Origin: an uncultured Clostridia bacterium
Lineage (GTDB): Bacteria; Bacillota; Clostridia; Christensenellales; UBA1242
Direction of reading: 5' to 3'
Assembly (NCBI GenBank): GCA_934776915.1
Contig: CAKVNA010000046.1
Coordinates: 1 to 6,193 of the forward strand
Length of the DNA stretch: 6,193 bases
Shown here: one piece after another, positions 1 to 5,573 of the stretch
Layout: every line of letters starts with the position of its first letter
How positions within the stretch are numbered: position 1 is the stretch's first letter
Notes under the pieces: model-generated
Database searches by the model: none
The model's input: the letters and a program-made list of their open reading frames with translations, nothing else
What the model was told of the DNA's origin: nothing
Program-made: the position numbers and the translations under genes

Positions 1-616
1 AAACAAGACTTGAAATTGTTGCCCCAACCCCATTTGCTGCGGTGCTGAGGTAACTTGCGTCAAGATAAACTGATGTAATTTTGACGCACACAGCAATGTA
101 ACCCGTTGATTGTGCATTGACCGTGAGAATTATGTTTTTGCCCGTGGTTGAAGACTCCGTTTGAGCCAAAGTTGGCACGGTGGTTGTTGAGGCGTAGTAT
201 GTAATTGTCATATTTGTTGATGTAGAGTTGTCCGAAAAGGAAACTTGCATGGCATATCCCCCGCTTGGGTTTTTGTTTTCAAACTTATACACAAAAAATA
301 GACAGTTGTTCTCTGGTGACAAGGCAACTTCTGGGCAAGAAAGGTTTTTTGAAGTTTGCCCCATGCCCGGCGTAAAGACAAGAGTTTTTGAGCCGTCTGT
401 GGCAGTTAGGTCGCTTGCCGTGCCGCCGTTTATGCTATATGTTCCCGAAACGGTTGCATAGACATTGTCGCCAGCGTAAGTGACGGAGAAAACGGACTGG
501 ACTTGTTGGGTTGTTGCTGCAAGGATAGAAAAAGTCATTGCAACAAAGCCAACGATTGCCGTGCATAGCATGAATATTGCGACCACTAATTTTCTCTTTG
601 ATGAGGCAACTGCCAT
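1..616 (-). CDS. Putative exported or membrane-anchored Ser/Thr-rich surface protein, 3' end beyond the window
   Basis: I do not recognise the family. The frame is open from an ATG at 616 to the left edge (205 residues, no stop), so the C-terminus is missing. The start is supported by GGAG at 622-625, five bases upstream, and a strong promoter just before it. Residues 7-9 are basic (KRK), followed by a hydrophobic stretch at about 10-33 ending in ILAA, which reads as a signal peptide or N-terminal anchor. The remainder is rich in Ser, Thr, Asn, Gly and Val with alternating beta-strand-like patterns (for example around 43-60 and 160-185) and cysteines at 94, 105 and 177. This resembles secreted beta-sandwich or adhesin-type proteins; a TasA/camelysin-like export signal is possible but not demonstrated. 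Coding DNA looks richer in G and C than its neighbours. It is probably transcribed alone from its own promoter. Confidence 0.72.
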   Translation of the reverse strand, partial: MAVASSKRKLVVAIFMLCTAIVGFVAMTFSILAATTQQVQSVFSVTYAGDNVYATVSGTYSINGGTASDLTATDGSKTLVFTPGMGQTSKNLSCPEVALSPENNCLFFVYKFENKNPSGGYAMQVSFSDNSTSTNMTITYYASTTTVPTLAQTESSTTGKNIILTVNAQSTGYIAVCVKITSVYLDASYLSTAANGVGATISSLV

Positions 617-668
617 TTCCGCTCCAAAAACTATAGCTTAACTTTTACATTATTCGACTTACAAAAGC

Positions 669-697
669 ATTGTAACATTAAAATCAAATTTAATCAA
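669..697 (-). promoter_or_regulatory. Sigma-A-type promoter with extended -10 for the surface-protein gene
   Basis: On the minus strand, TTGATT (692-697) and TACAAT (669-674) are separated by exactly 17 bases, and a TG lies one base before the -10, giving the extended form TGTTACAAT. Transcription would begin near 661-663, leaving a leader of about 45 nt before the ATG at 616. The -35 box overlaps the transketolase stop codon (694-696), so the two genes are packed without a separate spacer. It is the best promoter match in the window. Confidence 0.7.
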
Positions 698-2631
698 CTA
701 AAAATTACTTTTTCGACATATTTTGTTAAGTAGTTTTCTTCTAAGCCAAAGTGCTTGCACACATCTTCCAGTTTTCCGCTTTCGCCAAAAGTTCTTATGG
801 TAAAAACATATTCTTCCCTTTGGGAAAATTTGTGCCAAACATTATCGCTGCTTGCTTCAATGCAGATAATTGGCTTTGTTCTGTCCAAAACTTTGTCCTT
901 GTAACATTTTTGTTGCTTGTCAAAAACTTCCACACAAGGCATGCTAACAACTCTAACATTTATTCCTCTTTTTGCAAGGTTGTCTTTGACCTTTTCGCAC
1001 AAACTGACTTCTGTCCCCGTAGAAACTAAAGTTGCGACATAGTCTTTTGCGTCACTTAAAATATATCCACCATAAAGTGCTTTTGAAAAATTGTCTTTCA
1101 CCCCACAAACTGAACTGCGAGAAATTAAAATTACACTTGGTCTTTTCCCTTCAAAATGGCATTGCAAACTTGCCAAAAGTTCTTCCTCTCCACATGGGCG
1201 GAAAACATTTATATTTGGCATTGCTCTGAGTGTTGCAATTTGCTCAATAGGTTGATGTGTTGGCCCGTCTTCACCCACCAATATTGAGTCGTGAGTAAAA
1301 ACATAAAGTGCAGGAACATTCATCATTGCACTAAGTCTTATGGCTGGGGTCATATAATTTTCAAAAGACATAAATGTTGAGCAAAGTGCAGGCAGACCGC
1401 TTAACACAATTCCGTTGCACACAGCACCCATTGCGTGTTCTCTTATCCCAAGCATAACATTTCTGCCCGTTCTGTCCTCTGCACAAAAATTGCCACTTCC
1501 CACAACATTTGTTTTGGTTGAAGGCGTGAGGTCAGCACACAAACTTAACATTGGGACAATGCCATAAACTTTGTTAAGCACATTTCCCAGCACTTTTCTG
1601 CCGTCAAACTTATCCCCTGTTTTCCCGATTAAAGTCGAAAATTCCACCACTGGCGAACTTGTTATATTTTGATACTCGGCATATTCTTTTGGAAATTTTC
1701 TTCTGTATTCGTCCATATTTTCATTGTAGGCAAGCACTTCTTGTTGTTTTAAGGAAAGGATGCTTTGCATTTCTTCTTTTTGTGCGACACTCATTGTCCA
1801 ATCTGGCACAAAATATCCAAGATTTTGGCGTAAATGTTCAATTTGCTCTTTGTTTAGTGGTTTTCCATGAACAGAGGCACTCCCTTCAAGGTCACTTCCA
1901 AAGCCAATTTTTGTTTTTACAATGATAATATTTGGTCTGTCACTTTTTTTGGCTTGCAAGATGGCACTATCTATTTCCTCTACACTGTTGCCGTTTTCCA
2001 CTTCAAAAACATTCCAACCCATAGAGATAAATTTTTGTTTTACATTTTCCCTGTTTGAATAGTTTGTTGAGCCCTCGATTGTGATGTCGTTTTTGTCATA
2101 CAAAAGGATAAGCCTAGACAGTCTTTGCGTGCCAGCAAAACTTATTGCCTCTTGAGCCACGCCTTCCATAAGGTCACCGTCACCGACAAAGCAATAGGTG
2201 TAGTGGTCAATTGGACTTAAATTGCCATGTGCAAATTTGCCCCTTAAATATTCCTCTGCAACAGCCATGCCAACAGCCATTCCAACACCTTGTCCAAGTG
2301 GCCCCGTTGTGGCGTCAACTCCAGGAATATCCACCTCTGGGTGACCTTTGCATTTTGAGCCGAGTTGCCTAAAACTTTGAAGGTCTGAAACAGTCATGTC
2401 ATAGCCAAAAAGATTGAGGCACGCATACACAAGCGCACTTGCATGCCCCGCCGAAAAAACAACTCTATCTCTGTTTTCCCACCTAGGATTTTTGCAATCT
2501 AGTTTTGCATTTTTGAAAATGGAAAAAGCAATGGCTGCCCCGTCAAGACAAACCCCTGGGTGTCCAGAACCCGCTTTTTCAATTTCAAGGCAAGATGTAA
2601 CTCTTAAATAATTAACCAATGTTTCGTTCAT
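694..2631 (-). CDS. tkt: Transketolase
   Basis: A thiamine-diphosphate enzyme of the cytoplasm that moves two-carbon ketol units between sugar phosphates in the non-oxidative pentose phosphate pathway, supplying ribose 5-phosphate and erythrose 4-phosphate. At 645 residues it is full length (family about 620-670). The ThDP domain comes first: SGHPG with H24, H63, GHP with H97, TTGPLGQG at 108-115, GDGDLMEG at 150-157 with N181 completing the cofactor motif, and H255. The pyrimidine domain has R345, S371, catalytic Glu E398 in REHAMGA, H447, D455 and H459 in GEDGPTHQP, and phosphate-binding R505. The C-terminal domain ends with FGESG. Small departures are GHA instead of GHG at 62-64, IL instead of IG at 450-451, and SRSS instead of SRQ at 504-507. 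ATG at 2631 follows TGAGGA at 2636-2641. The gene lies 83 bp after the kinase-like gene, with a possible promoter between them. It is cysteine-rich (18 Cys). Confidence 0.97.
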   Translation of the reverse strand: MNETLVNYLRVTSCLEIEKAGSGHPGVCLDGAAIAFSIFKNAKLDCKNPRWENRDRVVFSAGHASALVYACLNLFGYDMTVSDLQSFRQLGSKCKGHPEVDIPGVDATTGPLGQGVGMAVGMAVAEEYLRGKFAHGNLSPIDHYTYCFVGDGDLMEGVAQEAISFAGTQRLSRLILLYDKNDITIEGSTNYSNRENVKQKFISMGWNVFEVENGNSVEEIDSAILQAKKSDRPNIIIVKTKIGFGSDLEGSASVHGKPLNKEQIEHLRQNLGYFVPDWTMSVAQKEEMQSILSLKQQEVLAYNENMDEYRRKFPKEYAEYQNITSSPVVEFSTLIGKTGDKFDGRKVLGNVLNKVYGIVPMLSLCADLTPSTKTNVVGSGNFCAEDRTGRNVMLGIREHAMGAVCNGIVLSGLPALCSTFMSFENYMTPAIRLSAMMNVPALYVFTHDSILVGEDGPTHQPIEQIATLRAMPNINVFRPCGEEELLASLQCHFEGKRPSVILISRSSVCGVKDNFSKALYGGYILSDAKDYVATLVSTGTEVSLCEKVKDNLAKRGINVRVVSMPCVEVFDKQQKCYKDKVLDRTKPIICIEASSDNVWHKFSQREEYVFTIRTFGESGKLEDVCKHFGLEENYLTKYVEKVIFS

Positions 2632-2646
2632 ATTTTCCTCACATTT

Positions 2647-2666
2647 TACATTTTTCTACATTTTTC
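2647..2666. repeat. Two perfect 10-bp tandem repeats in the transketolase leader
   Basis: The plus strand reads TACATTTTTC twice in succession (2647-2656 and 2657-2666), and a third partial copy, ACATTTTAC, precedes it at 2641-2649. On the minus (coding) strand these are GAAAAATGTA units lying between the candidate promoter and the ribosome binding site. A 10-bp period is about one helical turn. Function is unknown, and such repeats can arise by slippage in AT-rich DNA. Confidence 0.6.
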
Positions 2667-2681
2667 GCATATCTACACATA

Positions 2682-2710
2682 ATTTTACTATTAGTTTTTG
2701 CAAAAAACAA
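2682..2710 (-). promoter_or_regulatory. Possible sigma-A promoter for transketolase
   Basis: On the minus strand TTGTTT (2705-2710) and TAAAAT (2682-2687) are 17 bases apart. The -10 matches five of six consensus bases, the -35 only the leading TTG. A 12-bp perfect palindrome, TTTTTGCAAAAA (2695-2706), occupies part of the spacer and touches the -35. The predicted start near 2675 gives a leader of about 44 nt containing the tandem repeats. In such AT-rich DNA a match of this quality can occur by chance. Confidence 0.4.
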
Positions 2711-2714
2711 ATAT

Positions 2715-3218
2715 TTACAAAAGAAAATTATCCAAAGCCTTTTTCGTCCTTTTATAAGCAGTCAAATAGTCCGCAGAGTCAACCTCCACAGTCAAATCGC
2801 ACAGTTTCTTTGCAAAAGCCGTTCTATCTTCAAAAACAATCAATGCCAGTTTTTTTTCGTCACTTGACATTGTCTTATCCTTGTCCAGAAGTTTCTTAAA
2901 AGCGGAAAGAGATAGTTTTATGAAAATTGTTGTGCCGTTCTTTTTGAACTTATACGAATTTTCACCTTCAGAAAATATGGAATATGGCAAATGGATAACA
3001 GTGTTTTCATAACTTGCAACATCACCCACAATTTTTGCCTTTTGCTTGTTCAGATATTGCACGCCGCAAATTTTCTCAATTTCTTCCTCGTTCATCAGGT
3101 TATATTTTACAATTTCCACCAAATCGGCAAGATACATATCAAAATCGTCTGCTAGCCGCTTTGCAACAGACTTTATCATCTTGTCATAAAGTCCAACAAG
3201 GACAATATTTGTTTTCAA
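2715..3218 (-). CDS. Shikimate-kinase-like protein with a degenerate P-loop (probable pseudo-kinase)
   Basis: This 167-residue protein has the size and order of elements of shikimate kinase: strand NIVLVG (4-9), P-loop region, helix, MYLAD (28-32, where FIDTD is expected), GTTIFIKLS (95-103), and the C-terminal R132-TAFAKKLCDLTVEVD segment matching the usual RxxxYxxxAD region. The catalytic parts are eroded. GxxGxGKS is replaced by GLYDKMIKS (9-17), one residue too long and without the inner glycines; the FR of the substrate site, the GGG loop and the RPLL lid are not visible. It is therefore likely inactive as a canonical shikimate kinase and may be a structural or regulatory derivative; another P-loop family is possible. 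I prefer the TTG start at 3218 because a perfect Shine-Dalgarno lies seven bases upstream and the product then begins like normal shikimate kinases. An in-frame GTG at 3266 would add 16 residues but lacks such a site. No other aromatic-pathway gene is nearby. Confidence 0.7.
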   Translation of the reverse strand: MKTNIVLVGLYDKMIKSVAKRLADDFDMYLADLVEIVKYNLMNEEEIEKICGVQYLNKQKAKIVGDVASYENTVIHLPYSIFSEGENSYKFKKNGTTIFIKLSLSAFKKLLDKDKTMSSDEKKLALIVFEDRTAFAKKLCDLTVEVDSADYLTAYKRTKKALDNFLL

Positions 3219-3223
3219 TTTGT

Positions 3224-3233
3224 AACCTCCTTT
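3224..3233 (-). promoter_or_regulatory. Ribosome binding site fixing a TTG start
   Basis: The minus strand reads AAAGGAGGTT here, a nearly complete complement to the 16S rRNA 3' end. Seven bases separate GGAGG (3226-3230) from the TTG at 3216-3218. It lies inside the longer reading frame that begins at GTG 3266, which argues that the longer start is not used. Confidence 0.85.
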
Positions 3234-3253
3234 GTGTGCTTCAAAAATGATTT

Positions 3254-3282
3254 TAGATAAATTCACATAAAATAGCAGTCAA
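3254..3282 (-). promoter_or_regulatory. Possible promoter for the shikimate-kinase-like gene
   Basis: On the minus strand TTGACT (3277-3282, five of six bases) is followed after 17 bases by TATCTA (3254-3259, three of six). Transcription would start around 3246-3248, downstream of the alternative GTG at 3266 and about 30 nt before the TTG start. The -35 sits in the centre of an inverted repeat. The weak -10 keeps confidence low. Confidence 0.35.
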
Positions 3283-3292
3283 AAGCTATTTT
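3269..3292. repeat. 8-bp inverted repeat flanking a -35 box, possible operator
   Basis: AAAATAGC (3269-3276) and GCTATTTT (3285-3292) are perfect complements separated by eight bases. On the minus strand the spacer contains the -35 hexamer TTGACT of the proposed promoter. It could be an operator or a weak hairpin. On the plus strand the right arm continues into TT, but no plus-strand gene precedes it, so a terminator role there is unlikely. Confidence 0.5.
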
Positions 3293-3347
3293 TTCATTGA
3301 AAATCTTTTTTTTTGACTTCCAACACTTTAGTTTATCACACAAAAGG

Positions 3348-3371
3348 TCAATCAAAAAATAAATTGATTGA
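3348..3371. repeat. 8-bp inverted repeat after the glycosylase gene, possible weak terminator
   Basis: TCAATCAA (3348-3355) and TTGATTGA (3364-3371) are perfect complements around an 8-base A/T spacer. Transcription from the glycosylase gene meets it about 38 bases after the stop codon. The stem is AT-rich and the following minus-strand sequence is CCTTTTG, a poor U-tract. On the plus strand it is followed by five Ts, but no plus-strand gene leads into it. The rest of the 190-bp gap (3219-3408) shows only A- and T-runs and the promoter candidate. Confidence 0.4.
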
Positions 3372-3408
3372 TTTTTCTCCACTTTTTTTCGACATTCTTC
3401 GCACTTTG

Positions 3409-4254
3409 TTATGCCGCTTGTTTGTAATTTAACATATAATTGAAAATATATTGCTGTGCATAGCCCGAAACTTCCCTAAAAATTTGTAAGAAATATTTTG
3501 AAATATCCTTATCAGTCCTAGGCTTGTTGCAAAAAAGATAATAGGCTTTTCTTATCCAAGTGTCCACTGGAAAACTGTCGCTTCGTCCAAAGCCAAAAAA
3601 CAGTATGCAGTCCGCCACCTTTCCCCCAACACCTTTAAGTTCCATAAGCCTAGTTCTTAGTTCTTCTGTGGACAACTTGTTCATATTTTCTACACTAAAT
3701 TTGTCTTCTTGTAGCATTTCAATAGTTTTTACAAGATATTCACTTCTATAGCCCGCACCTGCACGAGCAAAATCTTCTTCTGTTGCATTCTTTAACGCTT
3801 CAATAGTTGGGAATGAGTAAATTCCATCTTCAATTTTCTTCCCAAACTTTAAAGATATGTTATTTAAAATCTTCTTAATTCTAGCGATGTTGTTATTTGC
3901 CGAAACAATAAAACTAATAATCGTTTGAAATGGGTCTTGGTGCAGAATGCGAATATTCTTTCCTTCTGCAAAAAACTTGTCAAAATTGGGATAATATTCC
4001 TTAATTTTATCCTTAATTTTGGCATAATCTGTGCCTAAATCAAAATAGTTGTAAAAATAGTCAACATCACTTGTGTCAATGATTGTCCTATCTCCACAAA
4101 GGGATATATGTGCCACTTTGTCCATGCTTGTAACTATGTATCCGTTGTCCTTTTTGTAAAAGCTAAAGACTTGCCCGCATTCTAAAATTTGCTTTATATC
4201 AAAGTCGTTCTCGTCTTCTACAACAATTCTATTTTTCTCTTGCAAAACTCTCAT
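3409..4254 (-). CDS. ogg: 8-oxoguanine DNA glycosylase/AP lyase (OGG1 family)
   Basis: A bifunctional base-excision repair enzyme that removes 8-oxoguanine paired with cytosine and nicks the abasic strand. The 281-residue protein has the OGG N-terminal domain (about 1-105, with GQVF at 27-30) and the helix-hairpin-helix GPD domain (about 106-281). Compared with human OGG1 as I recall it, the key residues are present: G27 (human G42), N120 and R125 in SANNNIARI (N149, R154), Y169-R170 (Y203, R204), catalytic lysine K212 in GVGGKVADC (K249), C216 (C253), catalytic D231 in PVDTW (D268) and Q267 (Q315). There is no iron-sulfur cysteine cluster, which separates it from MutY and Nth. ATG 4254 is chosen because AGGA lies seven bases upstream; an in-frame TTG at 4311 would add 19 hydrophobic residues and has no ribosome binding site. 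It lies 91 bp downstream of ddl with a possible promoter of its own. Confidence 0.94.
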   Translation of the reverse strand: MRVLQEKNRIVVEDENDFDIKQILECGQVFSFYKKDNGYIVTSMDKVAHISLCGDRTIIDTSDVDYFYNYFDLGTDYAKIKDKIKEYYPNFDKFFAEGKNIRILHQDPFQTIISFIVSANNNIARIKKILNNISLKFGKKIEDGIYSFPTIEALKNATEEDFARAGAGYRSEYLVKTIEMLQEDKFSVENMNKLSTEELRTRLMELKGVGGKVADCILFFGFGRSDSFPVDTWIRKAYYLFCNKPRTDKDISKYFLQIFREVSGYAQQYIFNYMLNYKQAA

Positions 4255-4261
4255 TTCATTT

Positions 4262-4265
4262 TCCT
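4262..4265 (-). promoter_or_regulatory. Ribosome binding site of the glycosylase gene
   Basis: The minus strand reads AAAAGGAA around 4261-4268, with AGGA at 4262-4265 and seven bases before the ATG at 4254. This decides the start in favour of 4254 over the in-frame TTG at 4311. Confidence 0.75.
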
Positions 4266-4272
4266 TTTGTAA

Positions 4273-4301
4273 ATAATACAATAAATTGCACAAAATTACA
4301 A
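4273..4301 (-). promoter_or_regulatory. Possible promoter for the glycosylase gene
   Basis: On the minus strand TTGTAA (4296-4301) and TATTAT (4273-4278) are 17 bases apart, matching four and five of six consensus bases. The predicted start, near 4265-4267, would leave a leader of only about 12 nt beginning at the ribosome binding site, which is short. Readthrough from ddl is the alternative. Confidence 0.4.
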
Positions 4302-4312
4302 CAAAAATCAAC

Positions 4313-4327
4313 GGAAAAGACTTTTCC
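4313..4327. repeat. Short palindrome between ddl and the glycosylase gene
   Basis: GGAAAAG and CTTTTCC flank a single central base, giving a 15-bp dyad 19 bases after the ddl stop. As RNA it would fold into a 6-bp stem with a 3-base loop, followed on the minus strand by GTTGATTTTTG. It could be a weak ddl terminator or a protein-binding site; the stem is too short to be sure. Confidence 0.35.
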
Positions 4328-4360
4328 CAAATTTTGTATTAAGTGTTATTTCCCAAATTT
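4323..4360. repeat. 12-bp direct repeat spanning the ddl stop codon
   Basis: TTTCCCAAATTT occurs at 4323-4334 and again at 4349-4360, a 26-bp period. The second copy codes for the last residues of the ligase (KFGK), while the first lies in the intergenic gap. It may be the trace of a small tandem duplication at the gene end. Flanking bases between the copies have diverged. Confidence 0.5.
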
Positions 4361-5494
4361 ATCACCATCATTTTGAGAGAAGTTTTTTAAAACGGAAGAA
4401 GAAAATTGAGTTATTTTCCTTTCTCTTTCGTCATAGTCCATAAGGGCATAATCTTTCATTTTTTCAAGAATGTTTTGGAAGGAATATCCTTTGTTTCCCC
4501 ACAGATAATTGGCCAGCGAGCCAGGGATTGGATTGACCTCATTTAAATAAACCGTTTCTGTTTTTTCATCCATCAAAAAGTCCATTCGCACGCAGCCCTT
4601 CATTTTGACTGCCTTAAACATTTTCTTTGCATAAATTTCTATTCTATTTAATATCTTTTTTGAAACACTGGCAGGCACAATTCGTTTTTGCGATTCCATT
4701 CCCTTTCCGCCACCAAGATATTTGTTTTCAAAAGTTAGAAAATCTTTGTTTGGAGTCACTTCCTCAACAAGAGAACATTCACACATCTCACTCGTTCCAA
4801 GACAAGCAATGTTAAGTTCTCTTAAATTGCAAACAGCTTCCTCACACAACACTTCTGTGTCAAACAAAAATGCAAAGGTCACCGCACCATGCAACATTTC
4901 CTCATCTTTGCAAAATGTTATGCCAATGCTACTGCCAAGATTGTTTGGCTTTACAACTATTGGATAATTCAACCCTCTAACTCTTTCTGCTAGGTCACTT
5001 GCAGAAATGTTCTTGTCATCTGAAGACAACAAAACACCCTTTGCAACAGGTATTTTTTGCTCTTTTGCCATAGTTTTGGTGCAAAACTTGTTCATGCAAA
5101 CTCCACTTGAAAAGCTGTCACAACTGGAATATTTTATGCCAACACAATCAAGCAGTCCTTGAACAGAGCCACTTTCGCCCATTCCACCATGGAGTGCAAG
5201 ATATGCAAAATCTACTTTGCATAATAATTTTGCTTTTTTTCCCTTCACACAGAACAAATTTCCGCCCGTAGCAAAAAACACTTGCTTTGTCCTGGAATAG
5301 TTTTGTTCCTTTGAAAAATATGTAATGTCCCAAAAATTTTCGTCTGTCAAAAATTTGCCGTCTTTTGATATATATATCGGAATAATGTTATCCCTTTCTC
5401 TGTCCAAATTTGCAAGCACTTGCGAACCAGTTATAATTGAAATGTCATGTTCAACACTCACCCCGCCAAATATCACCACAATGTTTTGCTTCAT
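4346..5494 (-). CDS. ddl: D-alanine--D-alanine ligase
   Basis: A cytoplasmic ATP-grasp enzyme joining two D-alanines for the peptidoglycan precursor stem. The 382 residues show the family motifs in order: FGGVSVEHDIS with E15 (9-19), HGGMGESGSVQGLL (102-115), ATP-grasp lysine and serine loop KPNNLGSSIG (182-191, S188), RELNIACLG (225-233), FENKY with K258 and Y259, R303 and D305, and LNEVNPIPGS with metal ligands E319 and N321. Y259 corresponds to E. coli DdlB Y216 and, with the KY pair, points to D-Ala-D-Ala rather than D-Ala-D-lactate synthesis, a family-based inference. The PIPGSLANYLW ending differs from the common TIPGFT and suggests a Firmicutes Ddl subgroup. A charged 30-residue tail follows. 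Thirteen cysteines is high. ATG 5494 has AAAGGA at 5505-5510, ten bases upstream. The gene follows the protease terminator; no convincing promoter was found in the 69-bp gap. Confidence 0.95.
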   Translation of the reverse strand: MKQNIVVIFGGVSVEHDISIITGSQVLANLDRERDNIIPIYISKDGKFLTDENFWDITYFSKEQNYSRTKQVFFATGGNLFCVKGKKAKLLCKVDFAYLALHGGMGESGSVQGLLDCVGIKYSSCDSFSSGVCMNKFCTKTMAKEQKIPVAKGVLLSSDDKNISASDLAERVRGLNYPIVVKPNNLGSSIGITFCKDEEMLHGAVTFAFLFDTEVLCEEAVCNLRELNIACLGTSEMCECSLVEEVTPNKDFLTFENKYLGGGKGMESQKRIVPASVSKKILNRIEIYAKKMFKAVKMKGCVRMDFLMDEKTETVYLNEVNPIPGSLANYLWGNKGYSFQNILEKMKDYALMDYDERERKITQFSSSVLKNFSQNDGDKFGK

Positions 5495-5546
5495 ATATTT
5501 TCCGTCCTTTGGCTTTATATATGAAACTTCCCCCCAAAATGTTTAG

Positions 5547-5573
5547 AAAAAAGACTAGAATGTCTAGTCTTTT
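5547..5573 (-). terminator. Rho-independent terminator of the protease gene, overlapping its stop codon
   Basis: AAAAGACTAGA (5563-5573 read on the minus strand) pairs perfectly with TCTAGTCTTTT (5549-5559) around a three-base loop, and the stem runs into six Ts (5547-5552). The protease stop codon TAG (5564-5566) lies in the ascending stem arm. It is the clearest terminator in the window and separates the protease transcript from ddl. Confidence 0.82.

Noticed and set aside
228..461. Plus-strand open frame of 77 codons
   Set aside because: It is antisense to the surface-protein gene, which has a signal-like N-terminus, ribosome binding site and promoter; the plus frame has no recognisable motif.
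751..2611. Several plus-strand frames of 60-92 codons opposite transketolase
   Set aside because: The minus strand encodes a complete transketolase with all active-site motifs; the antisense frames are incidental.
2619..2867. Plus-strand 82-codon frame spanning an intergenic gap
   Set aside because: Most of it is antisense to the kinase-like gene, and the hydrophobic run simply reflects T-rich DNA.
3380..3405. AAAGTGGAG-like sequence resembling the MraZ-box region seen upstream of division genes
   Set aside because: Only one partial unit is present, tandem TGGG-type repeats are missing and no mraZ or cell-division gene follows.
3219..3408. Possible riboswitch or small RNA in the 190-bp gap
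   Set aside because: Only short AT-rich dyads and homopolymer runs are visible; no conserved riboswitch, T-box or tRNA-like structure could be recognised.
4255..4311. N-terminal extension of the glycosylase from TTG 4311
   Set aside because: There is no ribosome binding site, the extension would be translated from the probable promoter region, and ATG 4254 has a good site and fits the family N-terminus.
5148..5333. Minus-strand 61-codon frame inside ddl
   Set aside because: It is in a different frame within a well-supported ligase gene and has no features of its own.
5514..5519. TATAAA as a -10 box for ddl
   Set aside because: The start of transcription would fall inside the ddl ribosome binding site, and no acceptable -35 lies 16-18 bases upstream.
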